Assembly: GCA_021740995.1 (NCBI GenBank)
Contig: JAIOYR010000032.1
Location: 1 to 39,904 of the forward strand
Reading direction: 5' to 3'
DNA from: Taibaiella sp.
GTDB taxonomy: Bacteria; Bacteroidota; Bacteroidia; Chitinophagales; Chitinophagaceae
DNA length: 39,904 bases
Shown here piece after piece: positions 21,196 through 30,207 of the stretch (the first letter of the stretch is position 1; every line of letters starts with the position of its first letter). The translations under genes were made by a program, and so were the position numbers. The notes under the pieces were generated by a model. It searched no databases. It was not told where the DNA came from and saw only the letters and a program-made list of their open reading frames with translations.

Positions 21196-22578
21196 TTAAT
21201 GCTTGAACAGCCTGAAAATATCCAGACCATTGGCATACACCATTAAAATGACCAACAGCAGGAATCCGACAGTCGTGGCACGCTCCATTACCTTGTCGCT
21301 TACCTGCTTGCCAGTGATCATTTCCCATAGCAGGAAGACAACATAGCCACCATCGAGACCGGGGATAGGCAGCAGGTTCATAAATGCAAGTATGATAGAG
21401 ATAAATGCGGTGAGCATAAGGAACCGCTCCATATCGAACTCTGCAGGGAATATCTTGCCGAAGCTGATTAACCCTCCCAGACTCTCGCTAGCCTTTATTT
21501 CTTTAGATGTAAAAATCATCTTGAACTGGCGGATATAATTGCCAAACTGGTCGTAAGTAAAAGTGAAACCCTTACCCATAGCCTGCAATGGCCCGTATTT
21601 TATTTTCTCGAGTGTAAAGAAACGGCTTACATCCAGACTTCTGTAAAAACCAAGAATCATGTCATTGGGCATTACGCCTTTCAGCTCCATCTGCTGGTGG
21701 TTTCTTATTACCGTAAGGGTAATAGGCTGGCCGGCTATTGTGCGTTTTATGCTATCATATTGGTCGTAGAAAGGAGTAGGTATTCCGTTGAGCGCGATAA
21801 CACTGTCGTTCTTTTTCAGCCCCATGCTATCTGCCTGTGTAGCTTTTGACACCTCTTCCACGACTATTGGCATACGGGGCGAGATGAAAGAGCCCTTAGT
21901 GCCTGTGATAATGTGGTGTATTGTGCCGGCTTTTATAGGTATATCTAATTTTTGTCCGTCTCTTTCCACCTGTATTACTTTACTTTCATCGAGTACTATG
22001 GAAGAAACAATACGCTCAAACCGTGTAACTGGAACACCATCTACCGACACAATTTTATCGCCGTTGTGCAGGCCTATTGTTCTGGCAGTGCTGTCTGTAG
22101 AGATGCCATAGGTTACATTCTGTGCGGGCAGGTACTCTTCGCCATATATACTAAACACCGCCATGTAGATAACAACCGCTACTAAAATATTTACAATAAT
22201 GCCTCCGAGCATGATGAATAAACGCTGGTATGGTTTTTTGCTTCTGTATTCCCATGGTTGTGGTGGCAGTGCCAGTTGTTCTTTGTCCATGCTCTCATCT
22301 ACCATTCCGGCTATCTTCACATATCCACCCAGCGGAAACCAGCCCACACCATACTCGGTATCGCCTATTTTCTTTTTGAACAGTGAGAAATTGAGCAGCC
22401 CGGAAAACGGAAACAGGAAGTCGAAAAAGAGGTAAAATTTTTCAACCCGCGTCTTGAAAAGGCGAGCGAAAAAAAAGTGACCAAACTCGTGCAATGCGAT
22501 AAGTAAAGATAAAGAAACAAACAATTGCAGCACCTTTACTGCGGTACCTGACATTAAAAGAAGTGAATCTGAATGCAT
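21196..22578 (-). CDS. rseP: RIP metalloprotease RseP (site-2 protease)
   Basis: A 460-residue inner-membrane zinc protease that cleaves membrane-embedded regulators such as anti-sigma factors. The active-site motif HEFGH is at residues 30-34 in the first helix (His30, Glu31, His34); the third ligand is Asp409 in MNLLPIPGLDGG (400-411) in the third helix. Between are two PDZ-like domains (about 150-220 and 235-305), the first with GDKIVSVDGVPV, the second with NDSVIALNGIPTP. GYVKIAGM, the membrane-associated loop after helix 1, is present. All key residues are intact. It lies 92 bases downstream of dxr on the same strand, as in many bacteria, and the hairpin 21113-21154 follows it. The anti-sigma substrate is not encoded here. 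Confidence 0.96.
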   Translation of the reverse strand: MHSDSLLLMSGTAVKVLQLFVSLSLLIALHEFGHFFFARLFKTRVEKFYLFFDFLFPFSGLLNFSLFKKKIGDTEYGVGWFPLGGYVKIAGMVDESMDKEQLALPPQPWEYRSKKPYQRLFIMLGGIIVNILVAVVIYMAVFSIYGEEYLPAQNVTYGISTDSTARTIGLHNGDKIVSVDGVPVTRFERIVSSIVLDESKVIQVERDGQKLDIPIKAGTIHHIITGTKGSFISPRMPIVVEEVSKATQADSMGLKKNDSVIALNGIPTPFYDQYDSIKRTIAGQPITLTVIRNHQQMELKGVMPNDMILGFYRSLDVSRFFTLEKIKYGPLQAMGKGFTFTYDQFGNYIRQFKMIFTSKEIKASESLGGLISFGKIFPAEFDMERFLMLTAFISIILAFMNLLPIPGLDGGYVVFLLWEMITGKQVSDKVMERATTVGFLLLVILMVYANGLDIFRLFKH

Positions 22579-22670
22579 TATTTAGTTAAAAGTTAATTGT
22601 TAATTATATAGTCCGGCATCTTTGCCCGACCCTTCCTCTTTGAATTGGATAGGTCCTCGTCGCGGGCTTT

Positions 22671-23840
22671 TTAATACATAGAAAGCTGGCTTTTCTTTAC
22701 AAATTCGGCAGCATATTCACGGGCCTCGGTGTCTGAATTTCGGTAATCTTCCAGTTCTGGGTGCTCTATAAAAGAAACGCTTTCCATGGTTTTTTCAATC
22801 ATATCGCTCATTTCCAGAAAGCCTACTTTATTTTGCAAAAAGGCATGTACTACCACTTCATTTGCAGCATTTAGCACACAAGGTGCGTTGCCACCCCGTA
22901 TCATGGCCTCTTTTGCGATGGCAAGATTACGGAAAGTTTTATAATCGACGGGCTCAAAAGTAAGTTTTGAATTTTCCTTAAAGTCGACCCGCTTATAGTT
23001 ATTAGGAATACGTTTGGGGTAAGCCAGCGCGTATTGTATAGGTAATTTCATATCGGGCTGGCCCATCTGGGATTTCACAGAGCCATCCGTAAACTGTACC
23101 ATACTATGTATTACAGACTGAGGATGCACTACTACATCCACCTGCTCGTTGCGCAGGTCAAAGAGCCACTTTGCTTCTATCATTTCCAGGCCCTTGTTCA
23201 TCAGGGTGGCACTATCTATAGATATTTTGGCACCCATGGTCCAATTTGGGTGCTGTAGTGCGTGGGAAGCCTTTACATTTACGAGATAATTGGGTTTGCG
23301 ACCGAGAAATGGCCCACCAGATGCAGTCAGTATTACTTTTTCTATTGTATTTGCATCTTCTCCTGTAAGGCACTGAAATATTGCAGAGTGTTCGCTGTCT
23401 ACAGGAATAATAGCGCTGTTTTTTTCGGCTGCAAGTTTCATTACCAGTTCTCCGGCTACTACCAGTGTTTCTTTATTGGCAAGTGCTATACGTTTACCTG
23501 CAGACACTGCAGCTAGTGTAGAATGTAAGCCAGCAAAACCTACAATAGCGCCCAATACAATATCTACTGTATCCCACTGCACCACATCTGCCAATGCCTG
23601 CTCTCCTGTGAATACCTTTATTGGGAGCATGAGGAGTGCATCTTTCACTTCCCTATACTTTGCTTCATTTGTTACAACTACGGCATTGGGTTTAAATTTT
23701 TTTGCCTGTTCTATCAGCAGCGTACTGTTGCTGTGCGCGCTCAGCACCTCTACCTGGAATAATCCGGGGTTTGCCGTCACCACTTCAAGTGCTTGTGTGC
23801 CAATAGAACCCGTAGAACCCAATATCGCTAAACGCTTCAT
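22671..23840 (-). CDS. dxr: 1-deoxy-D-xylulose 5-phosphate reductoisomerase
   Basis: Converts DXP to 2-C-methyl-D-erythritol 4-phosphate with NADPH, the committed step of the MEP isoprenoid pathway, in the cytoplasm. 389 residues, the usual length. The NADPH-binding motif LGSTGSIGTQALEV is at 7-20; ALANKETLVVAG (119-130) and the metal/substrate site IPVDSEHSAIFQCL (145-158, with Asp148 and Glu150), TASGGPF (172-178), HPNWTMGAKISIDSATLMNKGLEMIEA (197-223, with Glu219) follow. All are intact, so it should be sensitive to fosmidomycin. It forms a unit with rseP (92-base gap); a -7 box lies at 23871-23878, about 30 bases upstream. DXP is also used by PdxJ, encoded at 3396-4133. Confidence 0.97.
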   Translation of the reverse strand: MKRLAILGSTGSIGTQALEVVTANPGLFQVEVLSAHSNSTLLIEQAKKFKPNAVVVTNEAKYREVKDALLMLPIKVFTGEQALADVVQWDTVDIVLGAIVGFAGLHSTLAAVSAGKRIALANKETLVVAGELVMKLAAEKNSAIIPVDSEHSAIFQCLTGEDANTIEKVILTASGGPFLGRKPNYLVNVKASHALQHPNWTMGAKISIDSATLMNKGLEMIEAKWLFDLRNEQVDVVVHPQSVIHSMVQFTDGSVKSQMGQPDMKLPIQYALAYPKRIPNNYKRVDFKENSKLTFEPVDYKTFRNLAIAKEAMIRGGNAPCVLNAANEVVVHAFLQNKVGFLEMSDMIEKTMESVSFIEHPELEDYRNSDTEAREYAAEFVKKSQLSMY

Positions 23841-23870
23841 CGCCTTTGTTTAAAAAAAATTAAAGAACAC

Positions 23871-23878
23871 CAAAGGTA
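23871..23878 (-). promoter_or_regulatory. -7 box of dxr-rseP
   Basis: TACCTTTG on the minus strand, 30 bases before the dxr ATG. No TTG at 19-21 bases upstream, where the sequence is an A-rich run. Confidence 0.5.
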
Positions 23879-24160
23879 TTAAAAAGAAAAAGCTAAAAAG
23901 TTAAAAAGAAAAAATAGAAGATTACAAAGAATTGCAGACAACGATAAAGTTGCAAAAAAATATATGCAAAAAACAATTCACCATTCCATAGCTTGTGTAG
24001 CAGATGAGCGAGATAACCCGAGAAATACATAAAAAATAATAGCATGCTGTATTTTTACAACAATTCACCCGTTCTAACATTAAATTTTTGTCAATTTTCA
24101 CCCACGGCCACTTATTGATTAGCATGCTTAATGTATAGAGTGTATTTTAGCACCGATATT
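23879..24160. other. AT-rich spacer between dxr and ppk1
   Basis: About 280 bases between divergent genes, with A-rich runs (AAAAAGTTAAAAAGAAAAAA) near 23880-23910. No convincing small ORF or RNA. It must hold the ppk1 promoter, but no clear TAnnTTTG is seen on the plus strand. Confidence 0.5.
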
Positions 24161-24182
24161 TTATACCTGCATTATGGTATAA
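24161..24182 (+). promoter_or_regulatory. operator-like palindrome immediately before ppk1
   Basis: TTATACC (24161-24167) and GGTATAA (24176-24182) form a 7-bp perfect dyad with an 8-base gap, ending seven bases before the ppk1 ATG. The position would let a bound regulator or an RNA hairpin control expression of the polyphosphate operon. Confidence 0.4.
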
Positions 24183-24189
24183 CACAACC

Positions 24190-26268
24190 ATGCAAAAAAT
24201 CATCAAACAAACAATAGTACGCGATATCAGCTGGCTAGCTTTTAATGCACGTGTACTACAGGAAGCAAACGACCCGACCAATCATCTCTACGACCGCCTG
24301 CGTTTCCTTGGTATCTTCTCGAATAACCTTGATGAGTTTTTCAGGGTACGAGTAGCCGCACTGAGCAAAATGGTGTTGCTAGGCAAGTCTGCCAAAATGC
24401 ATCTCGAAGCCAACCCTGACAAAATACTCAGAAAAATACAGCAGATTGTAATAACTCAGCAACAAGAATTTGATGGTGCCTATTCAGACATTATCAGTAA
24501 ACTAGGCGAAGAGCAGATTTTCATCAAAAACGAAAAGCAACTATCTGCCAAGCAGAAAGAATTTGTAGCAAAGTATTTTGAGGAAAAAGTAAGGACACAG
24601 ATCATACCCCTAATGATTGAGTCTATACCACAAATGCCGCTGCTGCGCGATAAATCTATATATCTGGCCTGTGTGCTGGGAAAAACGAAAGAGTCGATGT
24701 CGCAGCGGTATGCACTTATAGAAATACCGACAAAGGTGCTGCCAAGGTTTGTGATAATGCCATCTATAAAAGGTGGCACAGACATCATTCTGCTCGAAGA
24801 CATCATCAGGCACAATCTGCCTATGCTCTTCGCACCGTTTGGGTTTGACCGGTTTCTGGGATATATAATAAAAGTAACCCGTGATGCCGAACTGGAAACA
24901 GATAATGACGTAAACACCAATCTGATAGAAGAACTGGAGAAAGGGCTAAAAAACCGCAAACGCGGACGCGCCACCCGTTTTGTATATGACCGGCAGATAG
25001 AGCCTGTATTGCTCAACTATCTGGTAAAACGTCTGGGTCTTTCTAAAAAAGACAATCTGATACCCGGTGGCAGAATACACAACTTCAAAGATTTTATAGA
25101 TTTTCCGGCAACCATTTTCAAGAACAAACGGCTGCGTCCGGATAAACCATTTGTGCATCCGCTATTGCAGCAGCCCTGCCGTATAATGGAAATAATAGAG
25201 AAAAGGGATGTAATGCTTCATCTGCCCTATCATTCCTTCGACTCTGTAATAGACCTGCTGCGAGAAGCCGCCATAGACCCATTTGTACAAAGCGTGCGCA
25301 TAGCGCTATACCGTGTAGCTAAAAATTCAAAAATCATTAATGCCCTTATCAATGCGGTGCGCAACGGCAAGGATGTAACAGTGGTGCTGGAATTGCGTGC
25401 CCGGTTTGATGAGGAAGCTAATATGCGCTGGAAGGCACAACTGGAAGAAGAAGGGGTAAAAGTGGTGCTGGGTATACCCAATATGAAGGTACACGCCAAA
25501 ATATGCGTGATTAAAAAGCGAGAGTTTAACCGCACAAAGCAGTATGGTTTTGTAAGTACAGGCAATCTGAATGAAAATACTGCGACCTACTATGGTGACC
25601 ATACCTTACTTACAACGGACCGAGCAATAATAGCCGATCTCAACCGCGTGTTTGACTACATAGAGCAGCCATTGAAAAAAGCCGCTGCACTAAAAGCCTG
25701 TAGAACATTGCCCATCTCGCCGGTAAACATGCGCAGAGTAATGATGGCTAATATAGTAAAGCAAATAAGGCTTGCAAGTAAGAAAAAACCATCCAGTATT
25801 ATCATTAAACTCAATAGTCTTGTAGACCAGGTGCTGATAGACAAGATATACCTGGCAGCAAAAGCGGGTGTAAATGTACAATTAATCATTCGCGGTATTT
25901 GCTGTGCCTATACCGAACAAAGAGCATTTAAAGGCTCACTGAGGGCCCTCAGTATTATTGATGATTATCTGGAGCATGCCCGTGTATTTCTTTTCGGGAC
26001 GGGCAATTCCCGGCAGGTGTATATCTCATCAGCAGACTGGATGGTGCGCAATCTGGACCACCGTGTGGAAGTAGCATGTCCTATAAAGGATAAAGAAATT
26101 CAAGAGGAATTGGCAGATATTTTGAACATTCAGCTTGCTGAAAACGTTAAAGGGCGTATCTTGGATAACGAACAAAGTAATAACTATGTGCAAAGGGCAG
26201 GAAGTGAGCCTAAAGTACGCTCTCAGGAAGCAATTTATAAATACTTACACAAGAAAAGCTATAAATAA
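24190..26268 (+). CDS. ppk1: polyphosphate kinase 1
   Basis: PPK1 makes long-chain polyphosphate from ATP at the inner face of the membrane. 692 residues, four-domain family length. The N domain begins RDISWLAFNARVLQEAND and includes FRLRFLGIFSNNLDEFF-type sequence (35-51). The catalytic core has YHSFDSVIDLLREAAIDP (347-364), IALYRVAKNSKIINALINA, LELRARFDEEANMRW (400-414) and NMKVHAKICVIK, where His435 is the phosphorylated His, numbered as in E. coli. STGNLNENTATYYGDHTLLT follows. The second conserved His is in YLEHARVFLF, and SSADWMVRNLDHRVEVACPI closes the C domain. All are intact. The stop codon overlaps the ppx start by one base (TAATG), so the two genes are translationally coupled. Confidence 0.97.
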   Translation: MQKIIKQTIVRDISWLAFNARVLQEANDPTNHLYDRLRFLGIFSNNLDEFFRVRVAALSKMVLLGKSAKMHLEANPDKILRKIQQIVITQQQEFDGAYSDIISKLGEEQIFIKNEKQLSAKQKEFVAKYFEEKVRTQIIPLMIESIPQMPLLRDKSIYLACVLGKTKESMSQRYALIEIPTKVLPRFVIMPSIKGGTDIILLEDIIRHNLPMLFAPFGFDRFLGYIIKVTRDAELETDNDVNTNLIEELEKGLKNRKRGRATRFVYDRQIEPVLLNYLVKRLGLSKKDNLIPGGRIHNFKDFIDFPATIFKNKRLRPDKPFVHPLLQQPCRIMEIIEKRDVMLHLPYHSFDSVIDLLREAAIDPFVQSVRIALYRVAKNSKIINALINAVRNGKDVTVVLELRARFDEEANMRWKAQLEEEGVKVVLGIPNMKVHAKICVIKKREFNRTKQYGFVSTGNLNENTATYYGDHTLLTTDRAIIADLNRVFDYIEQPLKKAAALKACRTLPISPVNMRRVMMANIVKQIRLASKKKPSSIIIKLNSLVDQVLIDKIYLAAKAGVNVQLIIRGICCAYTEQRAFKGSLRALSIIDDYLEHARVFLFGTGNSRQVYISSADWMVRNLDHRVEVACPIKDKEIQEELADILNIQLAENVKGRILDNEQSNNYVQRAGSEPKVRSQEAIYKYLHKKSYK

Positions 26269-27167
26269 TGGTACTTGCGGCAATTGACATCGGATCAAAT
26301 GCCGCACGTCTTCTTATCAGCGAGGCATCGGTATATAAAGACGGGACGGTAGACTTCACAAAACTCTGCCTGCTGCGTATTCCATTGCGGCTGGGTTTTG
26401 ATGTGTTTGATAAAGGATATGTAGCAGAAGAAAAAAAGCAAAAGCTCATAGAGACACTCAGAGCCTACAAGATTCTTATGGGCATTTACAAAGTAACTGC
26501 ACATAAAGCATTTGCCACATCGGCAATGAGAGATGCTACCAATGGAAAAGAAATACTTGCCGAAATACTTGCTGAGACAGGACTGAAAGTAGACATCATC
26601 ACCGGGCAGGAAGAAGCCAACATACTATACGAAACCCATATTGCCGAGAAACTGAGTGGCAGCAAGGCTTATATGTACATAGATGTAGGTGGCGGCAGTA
26701 CTGAAATATCTTTATTTTTCAAAAATCAGACCATTTTCAAAGAGTCGTTTAACATTGGTACGATTCGTATGCTGCACAATAAGGTGAGCGAAGAGCAATG
26801 GGAACACATGAAATGGTATATAAAAACCTATACCCGCAACTACCAACCACTGGAAGCGATAGGTACCGGAGGCAACATTAACAAGATATTCTCCATCTCG
26901 AAACGTAAAGAAGGAAAACCTCTAACCCTGGAATTGCTAAAAGATTACCACAAAGAACTGAGCAATACCACTGTAGAGGAGCGCAAACACCTTTACCAGT
27001 TTAGGGACGACAGAGCAGATGTAATTGTACCTGCTTTGCAGATTTATACCTCCATCATGCGCTGGGCAATGGCGGATGAAATCTATGTTCCAAAAATAGG
27101 ACTAGCTGATGGTCTGATAAAAATGCTGTATAACCAACATAAAAACGACACAGAACCTACCCGATAA
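26268..27167 (+). CDS. Ppx/GppA-family phosphatase (short form)
   Basis: A 299-residue ASKHA-fold phosphatase that removes terminal phosphate from polyphosphate and/or the pentaphosphate pppGpp. The N-terminal phosphate-1 motif is AAIDIGSNAARLL (4-16); the second motif is YMYIDVGGGSTEIS (around 135-150), and IGTGGNINKIF lies around 205. At about 300 residues it is the short form lacking the C-terminal HD-like domains of E. coli Ppx (513), as is common in this phylum. It overlaps ppk1 by one base, so synthesis and breakdown enzymes are made together; a direct role in polyphosphate turnover is inferred from this coupling. It ends about 27 bases before the terminator of the convergent crotonase gene. 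Confidence 0.94.
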   Translation: MVLAAIDIGSNAARLLISEASVYKDGTVDFTKLCLLRIPLRLGFDVFDKGYVAEEKKQKLIETLRAYKILMGIYKVTAHKAFATSAMRDATNGKEILAEILAETGLKVDIITGQEEANILYETHIAEKLSGSKAYMYIDVGGGSTEISLFFKNQTIFKESFNIGTIRMLHNKVSEEQWEHMKWYIKTYTRNYQPLEAIGTGGNINKIFSISKRKEGKPLTLELLKDYHKELSNTTVEERKHLYQFRDDRADVIVPALQIYTSIMRWAMADEIYVPKIGLADGLIKMLYNQHKNDTEPTR

Positions 27168-27193
27168 TATTGCAAACACTGTATAAAATAAAA

Positions 27194-27218
27194 ATTCTCC
27201 CTCTTAATAAGGGAGAAT
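27194..27218 (-). terminator. terminator after the crotonase gene
   Basis: ATTCTCCCT (27194-27202) and AGGGAGAAT (27210-27218) form a perfect 9-bp stem with a 7-base loop. On the minus strand it is followed by TTTTATTTTAT, giving an intrinsic terminator; it may serve ppx as well. Confidence 0.75.
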
Positions 27219-27247
27219 CAGTATATCTGCATCCGGTATATGGAAAC

Positions 27248-28021
27248 TTACTTAGCGGATTTGGTTTTAAATTTATTGATGGCATTTCTGGTAAAGTCGC
27301 TGAGCACCAGATGACCGCTGATAGCAGCACGCTCAGATAGCAGTACATCCCAGTTTTCTGTACCATGCCACAATACTTTCTTAAGCTGAGCCATAGCATC
27401 GGGGCTGCTATGGGCCAATCTTTCTGCCAGGCTGGTTACGGAGTCGTCCAGCTCCAGTGCAGTACTGTGAATTTCAGAATACAAGCCATGTCTTTTAGCC
27501 CATTCGGCAGACCTCCATCCGGTAGCGTCTATAGACAGTTGTGAAAGACCGGAAACGCCAACTTTGCGCTCTACTGCAGGCCCTACCACAAACGGTCCTA
27601 TACCTACAGATAGTTCGCTTAATTTGATAGCAGAAGATTCGGATGCGATTGCATAATCTGTGGCAGCAATGAGACCTACTCCACCACCTACAGCCTTGCC
27701 TTGCACACGGCCTATTATCAGCTTATGACATTTGCGCATTGCATTGATAACATGAGCAAAACCGCTGAAAAACTTTTTGCCTTCTGCCTCGTTGGTAATA
27801 GCCATCAGCTCATCGAAGGATGCACCGGCACAAAAAGGACCATCTCCCGCACTGCGCAGTATTATTACCTTTACCCGGTTGTCTATGCCTACATCATTGA
27901 TAGTTTTGGCAAGGTCTGTAAGAATAGCCGCCGGCAATGCATTGCTAGACGGGTGAAAAAATTCGATGGTAGCAATTCCGTGTTCTATTTCGTGACTCAC
28001 ATAGCCTTCGGTATGACGCAT
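27248..28021 (-). CDS. enoyl-CoA hydratase/isomerase family protein
   Basis: A 257-residue crotonase-fold protein. Seen: ATIEFFHPSSNALP (substrate entry strand), GPFCAGASFDELMAI (oxyanion-hole loop, about 61-76), GRVQGKAVGGGVGLIAATDYAIAS (second oxyanion loop and helix, about 105-128), KLSELSVGIGPFVVGPAVERKVG. In enoyl-CoA hydratase the two catalytic Glu lie in GGGCE and QPE. Here the first position is Gly (GGGVG) and the second Glu is retained (LSE), so simple hydration is uncertain and an isomerase or other crotonase reaction is as likely. It could work with the ETF encoded at 7504-9325 in acyl-CoA metabolism. Monocistronic, convergent with ppx. Confidence 0.9.
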   Translation of the reverse strand: MRHTEGYVSHEIEHGIATIEFFHPSSNALPAAILTDLAKTINDVGIDNRVKVIILRSAGDGPFCAGASFDELMAITNEAEGKKFFSGFAHVINAMRKCHKLIIGRVQGKAVGGGVGLIAATDYAIASESSAIKLSELSVGIGPFVVGPAVERKVGVSGLSQLSIDATGWRSAEWAKRHGLYSEIHSTALELDDSVTSLAERLAHSSPDAMAQLKKVLWHGTENWDVLLSERAAISGHLVLSDFTRNAINKFKTKSAK

Positions 28022-28273
28022 AGACGGTGTAGTATTTTTGATGATAAATAGATTTGCACTTACATTTTCAGGTAAGCAATGAAATTTTATAAAAACGAAA
28101 TCAATATCTCCCCTGTTACTTTTTCTTTGTTAATGCTGCGTTACAAATACAGGGGCGACAAAAATATAAATAATATTGAGAAAACCGCACCTTATGTTAA
28201 ATAAATATCCAATTCAATGCGTTTTTGATTTAAACCAATGTCTGGATTTTAATAATTACTGATTTTGCAGACC

Positions 28274-28281
28274 TACATTTG
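28274..28281 (+). promoter_or_regulatory. -7 box three bases before the helicase ATG
   Basis: TACATTTG ends three bases before ATG 28285, predicting a transcript that starts at or beside the start codon. It lies at the level of the alternative ATG 28279, which it excludes. Confidence 0.5.
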
Positions 28282-28284
28282 CGC

Positions 28285-30195
28285 ATGGAATATTTCAGTA
28301 GGCTGCAGGAGCTGGTGAAGTTAGAAAAAGATGCAGACAAGCAGGCTTATTTAACACTGACACAATCTTCTTCGGTAGCAGAACGCAGGGCAAACGGACT
28401 GGCATGGTATCCGATAGCTATCCGCGGCACAGAGCTGAGTAAGGCAGAGTATATAACTGTAGAGGTAGAACGCACCACACATACCGATGTAGGGCATCAG
28501 TTACGGTTTGGTGTGTCTGCAAAACTTTTCTCCAATCATGACGCCAAAACCAATTTTCTGGAGGGTACTATCACTTATTCCGGCGGCAACCGGCTGAAAA
28601 TATCATTGCGCACAGATGAGCTGCCAGACTGGGCAAGCGATGGCAAGCTGGGTATAGACCTGCTGTTTGACGATAATAGCTATGATGAAATGAGCAATGC
28701 GCTGAAGGTGGCAATGGCGCAGAGTGAAAAAAAAGAAGAGGGGCGGCTAATAAACATTCTCACCGGTATGGCTGCACCAACATTCAACACAGAGGTGGCT
28801 GCCTATGTCAACGCAGCGCTCAATACCACACAGCAAGCTGCAGTAAATAAAATACTACAAGCCAATGAACTGGCTATAGTGCATGGCCCACCCGGCACCG
28901 GCAAAACCACTACTCTGGTACAGGCGATAAAGGCACTAATAAAGAATGGCGAAAAACGAATATTGGTAACCGCTCCCAGCAACACTGCCGTAGACCTGCT
29001 GAGCGAAAAACTGTCTGAAGAAGGGCTGAATGTACTAAGGGTAGGAAATCCGGCAAGGGTGTCGGAGCGACTTATGGCACTGACACTCGACAGTAGGGTG
29101 GCGGCGCATAGTTCTATAAAAGAGATAAAAAGGCTAAAGAAACAGGCAGGCGAGTTCAAAGACATGGCGCACAAGTACAAGCGCAGCTTTGGCAAGGCAG
29201 AGCGGGAACAACGCAAAGCCCTATTTGACGAGGCATACAAGATACTGAAGGATGTGGGCAGAATGGAGCAATACATAATAGACGATGTAACGGCCAAAGC
29301 ACAGGTAGTAACCGCCACTCTGGTAGGGGCCAACCACTATACGGTACGCAACCTGCAGTACAATACAGTGGTGATAGATGAGGCAGGACAAGCGCTGGAG
29401 CCTGCCTGCTGGATACCTATACTGAAGGGTAAGAAAGTAATACTTGCCGGAGACCATTGCCAACTGGCACCTACCATAAAATCTGATGCCGCCGCTAAGG
29501 GTGGCCTAAGCACTACGCTGCTGGAAAAATGCATCAGCCATCACCCCGGGGCAGTAGCACTGCTGCAAGAGCAATACCGGATGCATGAAGTGATAATGGG
29601 TTATTCGTCGCGTGTGTTTTATGAAGACAAGCTTATGGCTCATAGCTCGGTAGCGGGTCATCTGCTGTTTGCCGACGATGCACCACTTGCCTATATAGAC
29701 ACTGCCGGATGTGGCTTTGATGAAAAAACAGAAAACACCAGCATCTCTAACCCTGAAGAAGCGGTGCTGTTGTTTCGGCATCTGGTGCGGCTGGTGGCCA
29801 CGCTGAGCCAGCATTACACCGTGGAACAGTTTCCTACGGTAGCAGTAATAGCACCCTACAAGGAACAGCTATATGTGCTCAAAGAACAGATGTTGCACAT
29901 ACCGGAGCTGCAACCTTATGCTCATAAAATTTCGGTGAACACTATAGATAGTTTTCAGGGACAGGAGCGCGACATAGTATACATCAGCATGACGAGAAGT
30001 AATGACAATGGCATCATTGGTTTCCTATCAGACATTCGCAGAATGAATGTAGCCATGACACGTGCACGGAAAAAACTGGTGGTGATAGGTGACAGTGCTA
30101 CACTATCCCGGTTCCCATTTTATGCAGATTTTATAGCCTACGCAGAGCTCAAGGATGCCTACCGCAGTGCATGGGATGAAAACTGGAGTGAATAG
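28285..30195 (+). CDS. UPF1/IGHMBP2-like superfamily 1 helicase
   Basis: A 636-residue ATP-dependent helicase of the UPF1-like SF1B group, translocating 5' to 3' on RNA or DNA. The N-terminal ~170 residues include a beta-rich segment resembling the 1B/OB region of IGHMBP2. Then motif Q (LNTTQQAAV), Walker A HGPPGTGKTTTL (200-211), motif Ia ILVTAPSNTAVDLL, Walker B VVIDEAGQALEP (362-373), motif III LAGDHCQLAPTI, motif IV EQYRMHE, motif V VNTIDSFQGQERDIVYISMTRSN and motif VI RRMNVAMTRARKKLVVIGD. All motifs are complete. In Bacteroidota the biological role is unproven. The start at 28285 is supported by the -7 box just upstream. It converges with phnA-like gene, leaving 12 bases. Confidence 0.93.
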   Translation: MEYFSRLQELVKLEKDADKQAYLTLTQSSSVAERRANGLAWYPIAIRGTELSKAEYITVEVERTTHTDVGHQLRFGVSAKLFSNHDAKTNFLEGTITYSGGNRLKISLRTDELPDWASDGKLGIDLLFDDNSYDEMSNALKVAMAQSEKKEEGRLINILTGMAAPTFNTEVAAYVNAALNTTQQAAVNKILQANELAIVHGPPGTGKTTTLVQAIKALIKNGEKRILVTAPSNTAVDLLSEKLSEEGLNVLRVGNPARVSERLMALTLDSRVAAHSSIKEIKRLKKQAGEFKDMAHKYKRSFGKAEREQRKALFDEAYKILKDVGRMEQYIIDDVTAKAQVVTATLVGANHYTVRNLQYNTVVIDEAGQALEPACWIPILKGKKVILAGDHCQLAPTIKSDAAAKGGLSTTLLEKCISHHPGAVALLQEQYRMHEVIMGYSSRVFYEDKLMAHSSVAGHLLFADDAPLAYIDTAGCGFDEKTENTSISNPEEAVLLFRHLVRLVATLSQHYTVEQFPTVAVIAPYKEQLYVLKEQMLHIPELQPYAHKISVNTIDSFQGQERDIVYISMTRSNDNGIIGFLSDIRRMNVAMTRARKKLVVIGDSATLSRFPFYADFIAYAELKDAYRSAWDENWSE

Positions 30196-30207
30196 TGGTT
30201 CCGTTTA

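Noticed and set aside
26268-27167. Naming the short Ppx/GppA protein definitively as exopolyphosphatase
   Set aside because: The short form could hydrolyse pppGpp as well; only the coupling to ppk1 favours polyphosphate, so no gene symbol was assigned.
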